Source: Branchiostoma belcheri
Lineage: Eukaryota; Chordata; Leptocardii; Amphioxiformes; Branchiostomatidae
NCBI RefSeq assembly: GCF_001625305.1
Contig: NW_017804020.1
Span: 5,214,995 to 5,278,994 of the forward strand
Length of the DNA: 64,000 nt
Direction: 5' to 3'
Position numbers and translations under genes: made by a program. The notes beneath the pieces were generated by a model. The model was not told the origin of the DNA and did not search any database. It saw only the letters and a list, made by a program, of their open reading frames with translations. Shown here piece by piece: positions 51,832 through 64,000 of the stretch; position 1 is the stretch's first letter, and every line of letters starts with the position of its first letter.

Positions 51832-52068
51832 TTTTACACTCTATCCTGCTGTAGGACACAAATGAACCGCCAGGCGACGCCTCAGCGTGATGATAGATGG
51901 TCTCACAGCGCCACCTAGCGACCAACATTGAACATCTGCAGTGGAAAATTTCCTGCGCTGCGCAAGCTGTGCGGAACGTTAGCGTGCAGCTGCTGCAAAC
52001 GTGTGTGTGGAAAATCCCATCCACAGAGAAGAGAAAGCCGGTTTCTGTCTCGCAAGTTTTGTGCTGGA
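51832..52068. promoter_or_regulatory. Compact divergent promoter of FAM50 and ALDH1L2
   Basis: Only 237 bp separate the two head-to-head start codons, so the core promoters must be shared or interleaved. No TATA box is visible. Moderately GC-rich segments include TGCGCTGCGCAAGCTGTGCG. The reverse complement of 51906-51919 is GCTAGGTGGCGCTG, resembling the CTCF core. Confidence 0.6.

Positions 52069-64000
<11,932 letters not shown>

Noticed and set aside
51928..52068. In-frame upstream extension of ALDH1L2 exon 1
   Set aside because: It would need a TTG start. The ATG at 52069 directly yields a good mitochondrial presequence, so it is preferred.

Overview
The window is invertebrate chordate nuclear DNA, most likely from an amphioxus (Branchiostoma, probably B. 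floridae). The predicted proteins match chordate families exon by exon. Introns are short to medium. The non-coding sequence holds small inverted-repeat elements and minisatellites. One gene is a triplicated flagellar creatine kinase of the deuterostome sperm type. The species is inferred, not proven. Seven protein-coding genes were reconstructed by splicing exons by eye. In each multi-exon gene all junctions keep phase, and in the complete ones the summed coding length is a multiple of three.

Layout: (1) 1687-11044, minus: G protein alpha-i subunit (354 aa, 8 exons), with a decayed second copy of the switch II exon in the intron between exons 5 and 6. (2) 11638-17380, plus, divergent from gene 1: ACAD9-type mitochondrial acyl-CoA dehydrogenase (649 aa, 16 exons). 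(3) 19269-20813, plus: a leucine-rich-repeat transmembrane receptor with its coding region in one exon (514 aa). (4) 22977-29817, minus: copine (573 aa, 19 exons). (5) 33750-44487, minus: three-domain flagellar creatine kinase (1160 aa, 16 exons, including a 13-bp microexon). (6) 45862-51831, minus: FAM50/XAP5 nuclear protein (336 aa, 13 exons). (7) From 52069, plus, divergent from gene 6: mitochondrial 10-formyltetrahydrofolate dehydrogenase of the ALDH1L2 type, cut by the window end after about 890 codons.

The genes do not form one pathway. ACAD9 and ALDH1L2 are mitochondrial. G-alpha-i and the flagellar creatine kinase both begin MGC and are probably lipid-anchored. An exact match to the RFX X-box consensus lies 121 bp upstream of the creatine kinase start codon, which fits a ciliary gene. 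XAP5-family proteins have also been linked to ciliary gene expression, so genes 5 and 6 may share a theme, but that is speculation.

The most unusual structure is at 50423-51574, inside FAM50 intron 1. It has 21-bp perfect inverted termini and tandem 41-bp units that each fold into a 15-bp perfect hairpin. Between the units is a GC-rich piece ending in the first ~320 nt of 18S rRNA, present twice around a 20-N assembly gap. Other mobile or repeat structures are a 395-bp TA-flanked inverted-repeat element (17969-18363), a 105-bp hairpin element (12487-12591), two elements carrying a 33-bp minisatellite (30514-30902, 31314-31636), a 450-bp inverted repeat (54880-55327), and a 27-bp palindrome flanked by 8-bp direct repeats (44919-44961).
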